Both the position numbers and the translations under genes were made by a program. A stretch of 6,219 nucleotides of DNA. It comes from Holosporales bacterium (GTDB lineage: Bacteria; Pseudomonadota; Alphaproteobacteria; RUG11792). Each line of letters begins with the position of its first letter. Position 1 is the stretch's first letter. Of the stretch, positions 5,244-6,219 are shown in pieces. The stretch covers positions 1-6,219 of the forward strand of contig JAISOC010000040.1 in NCBI GenBank assembly GCA_031275915.1. The letters are read 5' to 3'. Under the pieces are notes generated by a model, which worked only from the letters and a program-made list of their open reading frames with translations, was not told the DNA's origin and did no database searches.

Positions 5244-6203
5244 TTAAATTTTAACAATGGCAGCCCCCCAAGTTAAGCCAGCTCCTATAGCCGTCAACAA
5301 AAGTGTGTTGTTTTTTTTGATTATTCCCTGATCAATAGAGAATTTCATAGCTAAAGGAATGGATGCAGATGATGTATTGGCGTGTTTATCTATTGTTAAT
5401 ATAATCTTTTCGAGGGGAACTTCCTTCATTTTACTCATAGATTCCAGGACTCTTCGGTTGGCCTGGTGAGGTATTATCCAATCAATATCATCAAAAGTCA
5501 TATTGTTTTTTTTCAAAATTGAGATCATTGAGTCATACATATATTCAATGGCATGCTTGAAAACCGCTCTTCCTTGCATTGTCATATATCCTCTGTTTTC
5601 ATTTTTTTCACTATTCGTGATTGTAATGAGATCGTGCTTATCTCCATCCGAAAAAAGCTTCACATCGATTATACCAGATTTATCTTCGGATCTTCCTTCC
5701 TTGACAATGCATGCTCCAGCTCCATCTCCAAGAAGTACACATGTTGATCTATCTGTCCAATCAGTGAATAAGGATAAAGTTTCCGCTCCTATAAGCAATA
5801 TATTCTGAGCAGTTTCTGATTTTATAAAGCTGTCTGCAATTGATATAGCATAAATAAATCCAGAACATGCAGCCTGAATATCGAAAGCAAAGGCATTCCT
5901 TGCTCCAATTATAGATTGCACTCTAACAGCACTTGATGGACATCTTTTTTCTGGAGTTGCTGTTGCAACGATAATTACATCTATATCAAGGGGAGAAATT
6001 CCCTCTTTTTCAATTGTTTTAAGAGCTGCCTTCGCGGCTATATCATGAGTATATTCACCCTTCTCCACAATATGGCGCTGCTCAATGCCAGTTCTAGTGA
6101 AAATCCATTCATGAGTTGTATCAATTGTCTTCTCCAAATCATAGTTAGACAGAACCTTCTCAGGAAGATACGTCTCTAGGCTTGAGATTATGCTTTTTTT
6201 CAC
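5244..6203 (-). CDS. fabH: Beta-ketoacyl-[ACP] synthase III (KAS III)
   Basis: FabH condenses acetyl-CoA (or another short acyl-CoA) with malonyl-ACP to start type II fatty acid synthesis in the cytoplasm. The 319 residues match the usual family length of about 317-325. The thiolase-fold catalytic triad is visible: Cys113 in DIQAACSGF, His246 in IIPHQANRR and Asn276 in DKHANTSSASIP. DEWI-like HEWIFTRTGI (31-40) near the N-terminus and the terminal GAGLTWGAAIV are also standard. The start is a GTG at 6203, preceded by GGAGA (6218-6214) with ten bases of spacing, rather long but the best site; it gives the typical N-terminus with strand SIISSLETYLPEKVLSN. In many bacteria plsX lies directly upstream; that would be beyond the window edge. 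fabH is the first visible gene of the fabH-HIT-ileS-grpB block. No promoter is seen within the 16 upstream bases shown. Confidence 0.96.
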   Translation of the reverse strand: MKKSIISSLETYLPEKVLSNYDLEKTIDTTHEWIFTRTGIEQRHIVEKGEYTHDIAAKAALKTIEKEGISPLDIDVIIVATATPEKRCPSSAVRVQSIIGARNAFAFDIQAACSGFIYAISIADSFIKSETAQNILLIGAETLSLFTDWTDRSTCVLLGDGAGACIVKEGRSEDKSGIIDVKLFSDGDKHDLITITNSEKNENRGYMTMQGRAVFKHAIEYMYDSMISILKKNNMTFDDIDWIIPHQANRRVLESMSKMKEVPLEKIILTIDKHANTSSASIPLAMKFSIDQGIIKKNNTLLLTAIGAGLTWGAAIVKI

Positions 6204-6213
6204 TATTTTTTAT

Positions 6214-6218
6214 TCTCC
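6214..6218 (-). promoter_or_regulatory. Ribosome binding site supporting the GTG start of fabH
   Basis: GGAGA on the minus strand lies ten bases before the GTG at 6203. No ATG that would give a proper FabH N-terminus is present, so this site decides the start. Confidence 0.55.
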
Positions 6219-6219
6219 A

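Noticed and set aside
5503..5808. 101-codon plus-strand ORF opposite fabH
   Set aside because: It lies wholly antisense to the fabH coding region between the catalytic residues; low-complexity Ser/Phe composition indicates a shadow ORF.

Overview
The window is strongly AT-rich, with AGA, ATA and TTA codons throughout, and it carries mostly core genes. It suggests a proteobacterium with a reduced, AT-biased genome. The RluC-type pseudouridine synthase has a GLAVQ-G-SK stretch that I associate with alphaproteobacterial RluC. The isoleucyl-tRNA synthetase is the ordinary bacterial type with a C-terminal zinc knuckle, whereas Rickettsia is known for a eukaryote-like IleS. An intracellular alphaproteobacterium outside Rickettsia proper (for example Holosporales-like) is my best guess. 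It is an inference, not a demonstrated placement.

Layout. Positions 1 to about 305 hold a decayed IS200/IS605-type insertion sequence on the minus strand. It has an N-terminal and a C-terminal piece of a TnpA transposase in different frames, the catalytic middle is gone, and small hairpins lie at both ends. Its right end runs to, or past, the left edge of the window. Positions about 306-532 are AT-rich intergenic DNA with a 13-codon orphan ORF on the minus strand and a weak candidate promoter for the plus-strand gene that follows. Positions 533-1363 (plus) encode the RluC-family rRNA pseudouridine synthase.

From 1366 to 6203 four genes lie on the minus strand in one tight block. In transcription order they are fabH (ketoacyl-ACP synthase III, 6203-5244), a HIT-family nucleotide-binding protein (5226-4879), ileS (4886-2118; a 30-base longer form from 4916 is possible) and a GrpB-family protein with an unusual C-terminal extension (2097-1366). 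Gaps are 17 bp, an 8 bp overlap and 20 bp, so a single transcript starting upstream of the window is likely. The block runs tail to tail into the rluC-like gene with only 2 bp between stop codons and no visible terminator.

The genes serve housekeeping roles (initiation of fatty acid synthesis, purine nucleotide hydrolase chemistry, Ile-tRNA charging, 23S rRNA modification) rather than one pathway. I see no defence system, CRISPR array, tRNA or rRNA, and no convincing new multi-gene system. The items most worth a second look are the internally deleted IS200/IS605 copy, the GrpB extension, and a perfect Shine-Dalgarno sequence inside the HIT gene that makes the ileS start ambiguous.
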